64,000 bases of DNA, taken from the NCBI GenBank assembly GCA_964387945.1, contig CAYLYX010000008.1, positions 62,001-126,000 of the forward strand. Reading direction: 5' to 3'. Below are positions 9,029 to 16,685 of the stretch, one piece after another. The translations under genes and the position numbers were made by a program. Source of the DNA: Parvicella sp964387945. GTDB taxonomy: Bacteria > Bacteroidota > Bacteroidia > Flavobacteriales_D > Parvicellaceae. Positions within the stretch are counted from its first letter, which is position 1; each line of letters starts with the position of its first letter. The notes under the pieces were generated by a model. The model ran no database searches. It was not told the origin of the DNA and saw only the letters and a list, made by a program, of their open reading frames with translations.

Positions 9029-9915
9029 TGGTGTCAGTTTGTGTTCAAACCTATCAGCATGAAGCTTACATTGGTGAGTGCATTGAGGGGATTTTGAAGC
9101 AAAAGACGGATTTCCCAATTGAGATAATAATTGGTGAGGATGCCAGTAGTGATGGAACACGCGAAGTTTGTCAGTCGTATGCTGCCCAGCACCCTGATTT
9201 GATTAGACTTTTTTTGAGAAAAAGAGAGGATGTAATACATATCGCGGGTAGGCCGACTGGACGGTACAATTTTATGGAAAACCTCAAAGCTGCAAAAGGT
9301 AAGTACATTGCTATTTGTGAGGGAGATGATTTTTGGACAGACCCCGAAAAGCTGCAAAAACAAGTAGACTATATGGAGTCAAACCCTCAATGCAGCTACT
9401 GTTATCACCATTGGAGATCTTATGACCAGACGGAAGGTAAGATTGTTGGGAAATTATTTAAAAGCGATAGAACCCTCACTGTATTGTTTAGAAATAACTT
9501 TGGGAAGCTTCCCGATCAATTTAGAGAAGTGTATAATTCAGATAACTTCCTAAAATTTATTTTGTCTACCAAGGGATATACTCACTTCATTGATGGAGTT
9601 AAGCCAGCTATTTATCGAATGCACTCTGGTGGTATGTGGAGTAAAGTAGATAGCGAGTTCAAACTAAAGAATAGGTTAGAAACATGGCTCAAGATAAAAG
9701 AAGTGTATCAAGGGTCAGAACACCAAGTAAAAGCGGATAGTGAAATAATAAAAACGATTGTAGATATTGATGCTCATCAAAAGAAAACGGGTAAACAAAT
9801 TTTAGACAAATCCGTACGCAGTACAATTGCAGACCTTGGACTTTTCAATGCATACTTACGTTATAGATTTAAACTGTACAGAACAAAATTGTTCCCAAAA
9901 TCACGGAACAAATAA
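9025..9915 (+). CDS. Family 2 glycosyltransferase (tandem copy 2)
   Basis: This 296-residue GT2 begins MMVSVCVQTYQHEAYIGE. I chose ATG 9025 because it makes an ATGA overlap with the previous stop and aligns with the start of copy 1; an in-frame ATG at 9004 would add seven residues. Motifs are GEDASSDGT, KREDVIHIAGRPTGR and CEGDDFWTDPEKLQKQ. It is about 40 residues shorter than copy 1, mostly missing from the middle, where copy 1 has an insert around HTTTWMFRREA. Different donor or acceptor specificity after duplication is likely. Confidence 0.85.
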   Translation: MMVSVCVQTYQHEAYIGECIEGILKQKTDFPIEIIIGEDASSDGTREVCQSYAAQHPDLIRLFLRKREDVIHIAGRPTGRYNFMENLKAAKGKYIAICEGDDFWTDPEKLQKQVDYMESNPQCSYCYHHWRSYDQTEGKIVGKLFKSDRTLTVLFRNNFGKLPDQFREVYNSDNFLKFILSTKGYTHFIDGVKPAIYRMHSGGMWSKVDSEFKLKNRLETWLKIKEVYQGSEHQVKADSEIIKTIVDIDAHQKKTGKQILDKSVRSTIADLGLFNAYLRYRFKLYRTKLFPKSRNK

Positions 9916-9924
9916 GAGGATTAG

Positions 9925-9944
9925 TATCTTTACGCTTAAAGCGT
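9925..9944 (+). promoter_or_regulatory. -7-like box overlapping an inverted repeat
   Basis: TATCTTTA (9925-9932) resembles the TAnnTTTG box and ends 18 bases before ATG 9951. It abuts the perfect inverted repeat ACGCTT-A-AAGCGT (9932-9944), which would cover the expected transcription start. This fits an internal promoter with an operator for the ulosonate-like cassette, but no -33 element is recognisable. Confidence 0.35.
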
Positions 9945-9950
9945 AAGACT

Positions 9951-11489
9951 ATGCCAAAAATTCTTGATTGTACCTTTAGAGATGGAGGTTATTATACCAA
10001 CTGGGACTTTGATGATGTCTTGGTTGATAGATACCTAAGTAGTGTTAATCAACTACCTATTGACTATGTTGAAGTTGGCTATAGAAGTCGTCCGCTTGAA
10101 GGATATTATGGTAGGTTCTTTTACTGCCCGATTTCTCTGCTTCGGATCCTGAGACAAAAATGTCAAAAGAAGATTGCAATTATTCTCAATGAAAAGGATG
10201 TAAGAGTAAATGATGTTGAAGAATTACTGGGACCTTGTGTCGAATATGTTGACATGGTTAGAATTGCAGTTAATCCAGCACACATTTCGCGTGCAGTTGA
10301 TTTGGCAAAGGAAATAAAGGCTTACGGGTATGAAGTAGCCTTTAATGTAATGTATATGTCTAATTGGGGCGATTACGATAATTTTTTCGACTCACTGGGA
10401 CAATTGAATGGGTTAGTTGATGCGTTTTATATGGTAGATTCGTATGGTGGTGTTTACCCAGAAGATGTTGAACGAACTGTGCATGAGTTAAAGAAGCACC
10501 TTTCTGTTCCACTCGGTTTTCATGGTCATAACAACTTGCAGTTAGGTTTGATCAATACCCTAAAAGCGAGAGAGCTTGGAGTAGAGTTTCTTGATGCCAC
10601 GATTACTGGTATGGGAAGAGGAGCCGGTAACCTTAGAACAGAATTGCTTTTGACAGCATTAAATGGTAAATATGGCTTGAAAGTAGATTTTAATGCGCTC
10701 AGCAAAGTTGTTGGAGGTTTTGAGGAAATGCAGCGTGTGATGCAGTGGGGAACAAGCTTGCCTTATATGGTTTCTGGTGCAAATTCACTTCCCCAGAAGG
10801 ATGTCATGGAATGGATGGTAAAAAGGTACTATTCCCTAAATAGTATTATTAGAGCCCTTGCGAACCAATCTTCTGGTGTGGAAGATAATCAACAATTTGA
10901 ATCATATACACCAGTAGTCAATCTGTCTAGAAAAGTTTTGATTCTTGGAGGAGGTCCATCAGTATTAGAGCACAGTGAATCCATTATTGAATTGATAGCT
11001 AATGATCCCAGTATTATGTTGATTCATGCCAGTTCAAAGAATGCTAGAATTTTCGAAGATCTCGAAAATGAACAAATCTTCTGCCTTATGGGGAACGAAG
11101 GACATCGTTTGGAAGATGTTTTTGGTAACCAAAAGGTTAAGAATGGAAGTTGTTTGCTTCCTCCATATCCAAGAAAAATGGGAACCTACATTCCTGAGGT
11201 CTACCTTGATAATTGTTTCGAACTAGAAAAAGAAGTTTCTACAACCTTCGGAGCCAACTCTCAAACTAGCATGGCGCTGACGTTGTGCGAATTAAATGAG
11301 GTAGAGGAGGCTATGCTTATAGGTTTTGACGGATACTCTGGCAGCAATATAACGTCAAAAGATCAGGAACTATTTATTGAAAATGAGAATCTCTTCTTGG
11401 CAGCAAAAAAAATGGGAATGAGGCTTGAAGCGTTAACTCCAACACGCTACCAAAATCTTATTAGAAAATCAATCTACGAAAGAATTTAA
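9951..11489 (+). CDS. Fusion of class II pyruvate aldolase (DRE-TIM) and GGGPS Rossmann-like domain
   Basis: This is a 512-residue two-domain protein. Residues 1-300 form a DRE-TIM metallolyase: LDCTFRDGGY at 5-14, the metal-binding HGHNN with His191 and His193, and GMGRGAGN at 220-227, closely resembling 4-hydroxy-2-oxovalerate aldolases, which cleave or form 2-keto acids using pyruvate. Residues 325-512 form a second domain with ILGGGPSVLE (331-340) and IGFDGYSG (457-464), resembling DUF115/Maf-like domains. The gene overlaps a CMP-ulosonate-type cytidylyltransferase by one base (TAATG). I infer synthesis of a 2-keto-3-deoxy sugar acid from pyruvate and an aldose; the second domain's role is unknown. 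Confidence 0.7.
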   Translation: MPKILDCTFRDGGYYTNWDFDDVLVDRYLSSVNQLPIDYVEVGYRSRPLEGYYGRFFYCPISLLRILRQKCQKKIAIILNEKDVRVNDVEELLGPCVEYVDMVRIAVNPAHISRAVDLAKEIKAYGYEVAFNVMYMSNWGDYDNFFDSLGQLNGLVDAFYMVDSYGGVYPEDVERTVHELKKHLSVPLGFHGHNNLQLGLINTLKARELGVEFLDATITGMGRGAGNLRTELLLTALNGKYGLKVDFNALSKVVGGFEEMQRVMQWGTSLPYMVSGANSLPQKDVMEWMVKRYYSLNSIIRALANQSSGVEDNQQFESYTPVVNLSRKVLILGGGPSVLEHSESIIELIANDPSIMLIHASSKNARIFEDLENEQIFCLMGNEGHRLEDVFGNQKVKNGSCLLPPYPRKMGTYIPEVYLDNCFELEKEVSTTFGANSQTSMALTLCELNEVEEAMLIGFDGYSGSNITSKDQELFIENENLFLAAKKMGMRLEALTPTRYQNLIRKSIYERI

Positions 11490-12229
11490 TGAATTACATT
11501 GTTGTTATTCCAGCGCGATTGCAATCAACACGACTTCCCAGAAAGCCGCTCGTGGAAATATTAGGTAAGTCTATGATTCAAAGAACTTATGAGCAGTGCT
11601 TGAAGGCCGTGCCAAAGGAATTTGTGGTAGTAGCAACAGATAGTGAAGAAATTCGAAAGCACTGTGAAGAGTTAGGGATGAACGTTGTGATGACATCAAC
11701 GTTATGTTTAACAGGTACAGACCGCATAGCCGAGGTAGCTAAACGAATAGATGCAGATTACTATATTAATGTCCAGGGCGATGAACCAGTTATTAATCCT
11801 AAAGATATAAAAAAGGTAGTTGAAGTACTGAGAAACCGGACTTTTGATGGAGAGATTATCAATGGATACTCATCGATTGACAATGAAGACGATTACAGGT
11901 CGTTATCTGTTCCAAAAGTCGTTTTTCGAGAAGATAAGCGACTTATGTATATGTCTAGGTCACCGATTCCTGGAAATAAAGATGGAGTTTTCGAATGTGC
12001 ATTTCGTCAAATTTGTATTTATGCATTTCCAAAGTCTGCGTTATTACAATTTAGTGCTATCGGGTCTAAGACCTATTTTGAGGGTATGGAAGATATTGAA
12101 ATCTTAAGGTTTCTAGAGTTAGGATATGACGTCAGAATGATTGAAATGACAGCCGATTCCATTCCAGTAGATCACCCAGAAGATGTGACAAAAGTAGAAA
12201 AGTACCTTACAAAGAATGGAAGAGATTAA
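11489..12229 (+). CDS. KdsB-like CMP-ulosonate cytidylyltransferase
   Basis: This 246-residue protein has the full motif set of 3-deoxy-manno-octulosonate cytidylyltransferases: IPARLQSTRLPRKPL, VATDSEEI, GTDRIAEV, YINVQGDEP, MSRSPIPG and MEDIEILRFLE, ending SIPVDHPEDVTKV. It should activate a 2-keto-3-deoxy sugar acid with CTP to the CMP-sugar. Placement between an aldolase and a phosphatase, away from any KDO-8-P synthase, suggests a dedicated substrate rather than the housekeeping KdsB for lipid A core. Standard KDO cannot be excluded. It overlaps the next gene by 14 bases. Confidence 0.8.
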   Translation: MNYIVVIPARLQSTRLPRKPLVEILGKSMIQRTYEQCLKAVPKEFVVVATDSEEIRKHCEELGMNVVMTSTLCLTGTDRIAEVAKRIDADYYINVQGDEPVINPKDIKKVVEVLRNRTFDGEIINGYSSIDNEDDYRSLSVPKVVFREDKRLMYMSRSPIPGNKDGVFECAFRQICIYAFPKSALLQFSAIGSKTYFEGMEDIEILRFLELGYDVRMIEMTADSIPVDHPEDVTKVEKYLTKNGRD

Positions 12230-12824
12230 AACAATTTTTTGGGATTTTGACGGTGTAATACTGGACTCCAATCATGTTCGAGAACAAGGGTTTCGTGAGG
12301 TGCTCAAGGAGTATCCAAAAGATCAAGTAGAGCAGTTAATAGCTTATCATAGCAAAAACGGAGGATTATCTAGGTATGTAAAGTTTCGCTATTTCTTAGA
12401 AGAAATCCTATCTCAGGAAGCTACTGATCTACAAATTGAAAGAATGGCCATGGCATTTTCTCAGATTATGAAGGAACTTCTGGTCGATAAAGAAAATCTG
12501 ATTCAAGAAACGGTGAATTTTATTCGTAAAAATCATCATAATTACAGAATGTTTGTAACCTCGGGTTCTGACCAGAAGGAACTACGTTTTTTATGTGTTG
12601 CACTAGAGTTGTCGACATATTTTGAGGGAATTTATGGCTCTCCAAAACCGAAAACAATATGGATCAAAGAACTGCTAGAACAACATCAACTGAGACCTAA
12701 TGAATGTGTCATTATTGGAGATTCTATTAATGATTATGAAGCAGGAATGGATAACCATATTAACTTTATGGCTTATAACAACGACAACTTGATCAAACTA
12801 AATACGATCGAACCAATTTATTGA
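12216..12824 (+). CDS. HAD-superfamily phosphatase
   Basis: The 202-residue protein has the four HAD motifs: FWDFDGVILDSNH (nucleophile Asp, motif I), FVTSGSDQ (motif II), the Lys in GSPKPK (motif III) and IIGDSINDYEAG (motif IV), plus a helical cap between motifs I and II. It is the phosphoglycolate-phosphatase-like subclass, not the capless KdsC type. The 14-base overlap with the cytidylyltransferase gene suggests it removes a phosphate from the ulosonate precursor before CMP activation. That is context-based inference. Confidence 0.8.
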   Translation: MEEIKTIFWDFDGVILDSNHVREQGFREVLKEYPKDQVEQLIAYHSKNGGLSRYVKFRYFLEEILSQEATDLQIERMAMAFSQIMKELLVDKENLIQETVNFIRKNHHNYRMFVTSGSDQKELRFLCVALELSTYFEGIYGSPKPKTIWIKELLEQHQLRPNECVIIGDSINDYEAGMDNHINFMAYNNDNLIKLNTIEPIY

Positions 12825-12828
12825 GAAG

Positions 12829-13872
12829 TTGAAACATATTTTTTACATACAAAATCACATCACAAAAATTTGTATGGATAGCGTTGTAGCTCATCTCAAA
12901 ATTCCATGGTCAGATGTAGTAATCATTTGTTTCGAAAAGTACTGGAGTTCTTTCGGTAAGAGAAATTATCCAGAGGCAATGATTGTGCTGAACGAAATGG
13001 ATAAGAACTCTGGAAGGGATGGAGGTTTCTCTGGTGTTAAGAATGAGTGGAGAAGAAAGAAGTATGCGGATCAGATTATTAAAGGGAATAACTTTTACCT
13101 CTACTCACCTGTTGATAGCAGGAACATTCACAGACATTTGATTTTTTCTCGGCATTGCCAAGGATACTATATTATAGAAGAAGGATTAGCCTCTTATTTT
13201 GACTTCAGCCATATGAAGTTTCAGAAGAAAAACATGGGTCTTAAGCGATTTTTTTTGCCTAAGGCGAGTCAGTACATCAGTCAGTATCCAGTAAACAGAT
13301 ACGATTCTCTTAAAGGAGCTTTTGGTTTCTATGAAAACGTATATCCTTATTTGGAAGAAAAGGAAATAATTCCTATCAAGATCAATCAAAAGGACGATAA
13401 TGATGTAGATTACTCAAAACCAGTTTTTATTTGTGACGGTATGGTTGACCACGGGCAGTGTTCTATACCTTTTCTTGTTAAGTTTTTGAGAAACTTTTTT
13501 AATACCGGACAACTGGATGACTTCTACATTAAGTTTCATATTCGTCAATCAAAAGAAGAGGTAGATGCGATTCTCGAAATGTTGAATGATTTAGGGGTTA
13601 AATTTGAGGTGATGGAAGGAACAGTTATTGTTGAATACTTGTCATATCATGGAAATATTAACCTCTATGGGTTCTACTCTTCACTATTGTTATATAACAA
13701 GATACTAGGAAAAGGGGGATCATATGCACTTGGACAAGAGTTTTTGAATAGTCTGCCAGAGGAAGTTCGGGCAATTCGGTCGCGAACAATTTTTGGTGAT
13801 CGCGTTCGTAACCTGTTTGATAAAGTAGGTGTGAAACAAATAGCAATTAGAAGTGAAGAAACAAATAAATAA
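12829..13872 (+). CDS. Polysialyltransferase-like glycosyltransferase (candidate CMP-sugar user)
   Basis: This 347-residue protein probably starts at TTG 12829, four bases after the HAD stop; no ATG occurs before residue 16, inside the first conserved-looking segment. The layout resembles bacterial sialyl/polysialyltransferases (GT38/GT52 type): IIEEGLASYF with the acidic-acidic-Gly motif at residues 117-119, KFHIRQSKEE at 235-244 in the place of the His-Pro region, and YGFYSSLLLY with the paired Ser at 284-285. Such enzymes use CMP-ulosonic donors, which fits the three genes upstream. The family call rests on short motifs and needs a profile search. Confidence 0.5.
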   Translation: MKHIFYIQNHITKICMDSVVAHLKIPWSDVVIICFEKYWSSFGKRNYPEAMIVLNEMDKNSGRDGGFSGVKNEWRRKKYADQIIKGNNFYLYSPVDSRNIHRHLIFSRHCQGYYIIEEGLASYFDFSHMKFQKKNMGLKRFFLPKASQYISQYPVNRYDSLKGAFGFYENVYPYLEEKEIIPIKINQKDDNDVDYSKPVFICDGMVDHGQCSIPFLVKFLRNFFNTGQLDDFYIKFHIRQSKEEVDAILEMLNDLGVKFEVMEGTVIVEYLSYHGNINLYGFYSSLLLYNKILGKGGSYALGQEFLNSLPEEVRAIRSRTIFGDRVRNLFDKVGVKQIAIRSEETNK

Positions 13873-14575
13873 GGCCATTAGAGGCATTACAGGTTATCAA
13901 TTAGTCAAAGCTTCAAGAGATCATGTTTTTGATCTGCTTGGATCAAAATGGTTCAAATCATTTGACTTTAAAACGGTTTTAGATGTGGGTGCAAATAACG
14001 GACAGTTTGCAAAATCAACCCGAAAAGCAATGCCGCACATTCGCATTATTTCTTTTGAACCGATACCTAGAGAGTGCGAAGCACTAAAGAATGCTTTTGG
14101 AGAAGATAAGAATTATCAGGTTTTTCAAATGGCACTGGGAAGTGAGAAAGGAGAAACCAAATTTTTAGTGAATGAGTTTTCACCTACCAGCAGTTTGCTC
14201 GAACAATCCGACTTACAGAAAGAATATTACCCGATTACAGGTGAATCAACAGAAATCAGTGTAACGATAAATCGGCTGGACAATGTACTGGAGCTTAGAA
14301 AAGAAGATCAAAATGTGTTGCTAAAAATTGATGTTCAAGGCTTTGAAAAAGAAGTGCTTCTTGGAGCTGAAGGGTTGCTTGACAAAATCGCGCTGATTTA
14401 TGTTGAATGTAGCTTTAAAGAATTCTACAAGGGACAACCTCTTTTTCATGAAATTTATGAGTTACTATACAAAAAAGGATTTGTGTTTAAAGGAGTTGGG
14501 GATCAACTCATGGCAGGAAAAAAAGGAGAACCCACGCAGGTTGATGCGATCTTTGTTAATCAGAAATTTGAATAA
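13853..14575 (+). CDS. FkbM-family SAM-dependent methyltransferase
   Basis: The 240-residue protein starts at GTG 13853, overlapping the previous gene by 20 bases; no ATG occurs in the first 60 residues. It has the SAM-binding motif VLDVGANNGQF (residues 42-52), IISFEPIPRECEAL (acidic residue at the end of beta 2) and LLKIDVQGFEKEVLLGAEGLL, the FkbM signature. FkbM enzymes O-methylate sugars or polyketides, here most likely a hydroxyl of the surface glycan. The next gene follows with no spacer (ATG directly after TAA). Confidence 0.85.
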   Translation: MKKQINKAIRGITGYQLVKASRDHVFDLLGSKWFKSFDFKTVLDVGANNGQFAKSTRKAMPHIRIISFEPIPRECEALKNAFGEDKNYQVFQMALGSEKGETKFLVNEFSPTSSLLEQSDLQKEYYPITGESTEISVTINRLDNVLELRKEDQNVLLKIDVQGFEKEVLLGAEGLLDKIALIYVECSFKEFYKGQPLFHEIYELLYKKGFVFKGVGDQLMAGKKGEPTQVDAIFVNQKFE

Positions 14576-15511
14576 ATGATATTGGCAAGACTAACAGGAG
14601 GTTTTGGGAATCAATTGTTTCAATATGCTTTTGCCAAGGCAGTTGCTAATCGATTGCATACAGAGTTGGTGTTGGATACTTCCTTGTTGGGAAAATCCAA
14701 TGAAGATGATCAGGTCGTACTACGTTATTTTGACCTGGATTTAATTCAAGTAAAAGAGCGTTTGGCTACCGAAAGAGAAGTTAGGCAGTTTAGTAATGTG
14801 TCCTCATCAGGAGCAGTCGATAAAATTAAATTGAAACTGGCACTTAAAACAGGTCGTATTAATTGGTTTGTTCAGAACGGGCATCAGCTCGAGGTCAAAC
14901 GATCCTTGACCATTAAGGATAATACCGCAATCGTTGGTCGGTTCCAGAGTGAACATTTTTTTGAAGATGCCTACGATGAGGTGAAGTCTTCGTTACTTCC
15001 TTCAAATATTCCAGTTAACCAACGGACTAAAGAATTATATAAATCTCTTGAGGGAAAGACAAAAATTGTCTTGCACATTCGAAGAGGTGATTATGTTACG
15101 CACCCCACTTTTTCAAAAACAATTGGAGCGTTAGCTATTTCTTACTATGAAGATGCATTGCAACATGTGAAGAACCAATTAGATAAAGAAGAAGAGGTGG
15201 CAGTCCTAATTGTTTCAGATGATATCGTTTGGTGTAAAGAAAATCTTTCTCACTTAAACGGTGTTATTGTTGATCAGGAAAAAAGCAAAATTGGGTTTGC
15301 ATCTGACTTTTGGTTGCTGACTCAGGCAGATTATCTGATCATTTCAAATAGCACGTTCTCCTGGTGGGGCGGCTGGCTTGCAGAAGCACATGGTAAATGC
15401 AAAATGATTTGTGCTCCGGCTATCTGGTCAAGAATGCCATCAGGAACTCCAGAAGGAGTACTGCCGGAACGATGGCAAAAAATAAAGAATTCATTTGAAC
15501 CGCTCCAATAA
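14576..15511 (+). CDS. Alpha-1,2-fucosyltransferase-like GT11 glycosyltransferase
   Basis: This 311-residue protein begins ILARLTGGFGNQLFQYAFAKA, the defining N-terminus of GT11. It contains VLHIRRGDYVTHP (the HxRRGDY GDP-fucose-binding motif, about residues 164-176) and ISNSTFSWWGGWLAE (about residues 257-271). All three family motifs are intact, so it should transfer fucose or a related deoxyhexose from the GDP-sugar, typically in alpha-1,2 linkage. No GDP-fucose synthesis genes lie in the window. It overlaps the following GT4 gene by one base. Confidence 0.88.
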   Translation: MILARLTGGFGNQLFQYAFAKAVANRLHTELVLDTSLLGKSNEDDQVVLRYFDLDLIQVKERLATEREVRQFSNVSSSGAVDKIKLKLALKTGRINWFVQNGHQLEVKRSLTIKDNTAIVGRFQSEHFFEDAYDEVKSSLLPSNIPVNQRTKELYKSLEGKTKIVLHIRRGDYVTHPTFSKTIGALAISYYEDALQHVKNQLDKEEEVAVLIVSDDIVWCKENLSHLNGVIVDQEKSKIGFASDFWLLTQADYLIISNSTFSWWGGWLAEAHGKCKMICAPAIWSRMPSGTPEGVLPERWQKIKNSFEPLQ

Positions 15512-16659
15512 TGCACATACTACTGCTTACATCTTGGTATAAAACAGCACAGCATCCGATGAAAGGCACTTTCTTCGAAGAGCAGGCTAGAGGACTAATG
15601 GCACGAGGTCATAGGGTGGTAATTTTATATCCTGAGTTTGCATCATTCAATGGAAGCAATGAAATAAAAGAGGTTCAGTTGAATGATGATGGTCTGTGGA
15701 CCTACTATGTGCCGTTTAAGTCGAAGATTCCTCGGTTAAAAAAATGGAATTATAAACAGTTTCAGAAGCACACTTACAACGCATTTCAGAAGTATGTCAA
15801 CAAGCACGGTAGTCCAGACATCATTCACGTCCATACAGTATTTTATGCAGGCATTGCAGCGGCTTATATTTCGGAAAAAACGGGTATACCTTATGTTTTA
15901 ACAGAGCATTTTACTCCATTCATCACGGGCGGAATAACAGATAAGGTAGACATTGATATTAGCAAAGTTGTATTTGGAAAATCAAAACAAAACATTGCCG
16001 TAAGTACTGGCTTTCGTGAGTTGTTAGAAAATAAGTTAGCGCTTCCTGAAGGAACTTTTAAGGTTATTCCAAATATGGTAAACGGATTGTTTTTAGCAGA
16101 GGATGCTCGAAGAAAAGAATGGCAACCTGAGGAGTCTTTTACTTTTTTTACCATGTCATTTCTCACCGAGCGAAAGAATCATCGTCTGATGTTGCAGGCT
16201 TTTCAGAAATTTGTCGGGGAGTATCCCAATTCCCGGTTTGTTATTGGCGGAGACGGCACGATCCGGAATGAACTAGAGGAGTATATTGATGAACTTGGAC
16301 TTTCTACCAGTGTCGTTATGCTAGGGCAGTTGAGTAGAGTAGAGGTGCTGAATCAGATGAAGAAAACGCATTGCTTTTTGTTGGCAAGTACGTTTGAAAC
16401 CTTTGGAGTGGTTTTGATTGAGGCGATGGCTTGTGGAGTCCCCTGTGTATCTACTGATTCAGTTGGTCCCAGAGATATTATGAGTGCTACCAATGGGAAG
16501 CTGGTAGAAAGTTTTGACCCAGATGATTTTTATCATGCGATGAGAGAAGTCTATAACAACTATGAAGAATATCAAGCAGACAAGATATATGAAGAATGTA
16601 AAAGCAAGTATTCTGAATCGGTTGTGCTCGAACAGCTTGAGCGGGTCTATAATTTGTAA
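15511..16659 (+). CDS. GT4-family glycosyltransferase
   Basis: This 382-residue GT-B retaining glycosyltransferase opens MHILLLTSWYKTAQHPMKGTF, a start common in GT4 enzymes. The N-terminal domain includes DIIHVHTVFYAGIAA and YVLTEHFTP. The C-terminal donor domain has FTMSFLTERKNHRLMLQAF, FVIGGDGT and the donor-binding ASTFETFGVVLIEAMACGVP (E-x7-E). It should be cytoplasmic and add one sugar of the repeat unit. It overlaps the fucosyltransferase by one base and is followed by a 26-base gap containing a promoter for wecB. Confidence 0.85.
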   Translation: MHILLLTSWYKTAQHPMKGTFFEEQARGLMARGHRVVILYPEFASFNGSNEIKEVQLNDDGLWTYYVPFKSKIPRLKKWNYKQFQKHTYNAFQKYVNKHGSPDIIHVHTVFYAGIAAAYISEKTGIPYVLTEHFTPFITGGITDKVDIDISKVVFGKSKQNIAVSTGFRELLENKLALPEGTFKVIPNMVNGLFLAEDARRKEWQPEESFTFFTMSFLTERKNHRLMLQAFQKFVGEYPNSRFVIGGDGTIRNELEEYIDELGLSTSVVMLGQLSRVEVLNQMKKTHCFLLASTFETFGVVLIEAMACGVPCVSTDSVGPRDIMSATNGKLVESFDPDDFYHAMREVYNNYEEYQADKIYEECKSKYSESVVLEQLERVYNL

Positions 16660-16667
16660 TATCTTTG
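16637..16667 (+). promoter_or_regulatory. Candidate promoter for the wecB-like gene
   Basis: TTG at 16637-16639 and TATCTTTG at 16660-16667 are separated by 20 bases, matching the Bacteroidota TTG-N17-23-TAnnTTTG arrangement. The -7 box ends 18 bases before ATG 16686. The -33 element lies inside the 3' end of the preceding GT4 gene, so this is an internal cluster promoter. Confidence 0.5.
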
Positions 16668-16685
16668 AAAAGAATACTGTTATAA

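Noticed and set aside
15891..16166. 91-codon minus-strand frame inside the GT4 gene
   Set aside because: Shadow of a strongly motif-supported gene; no domain.
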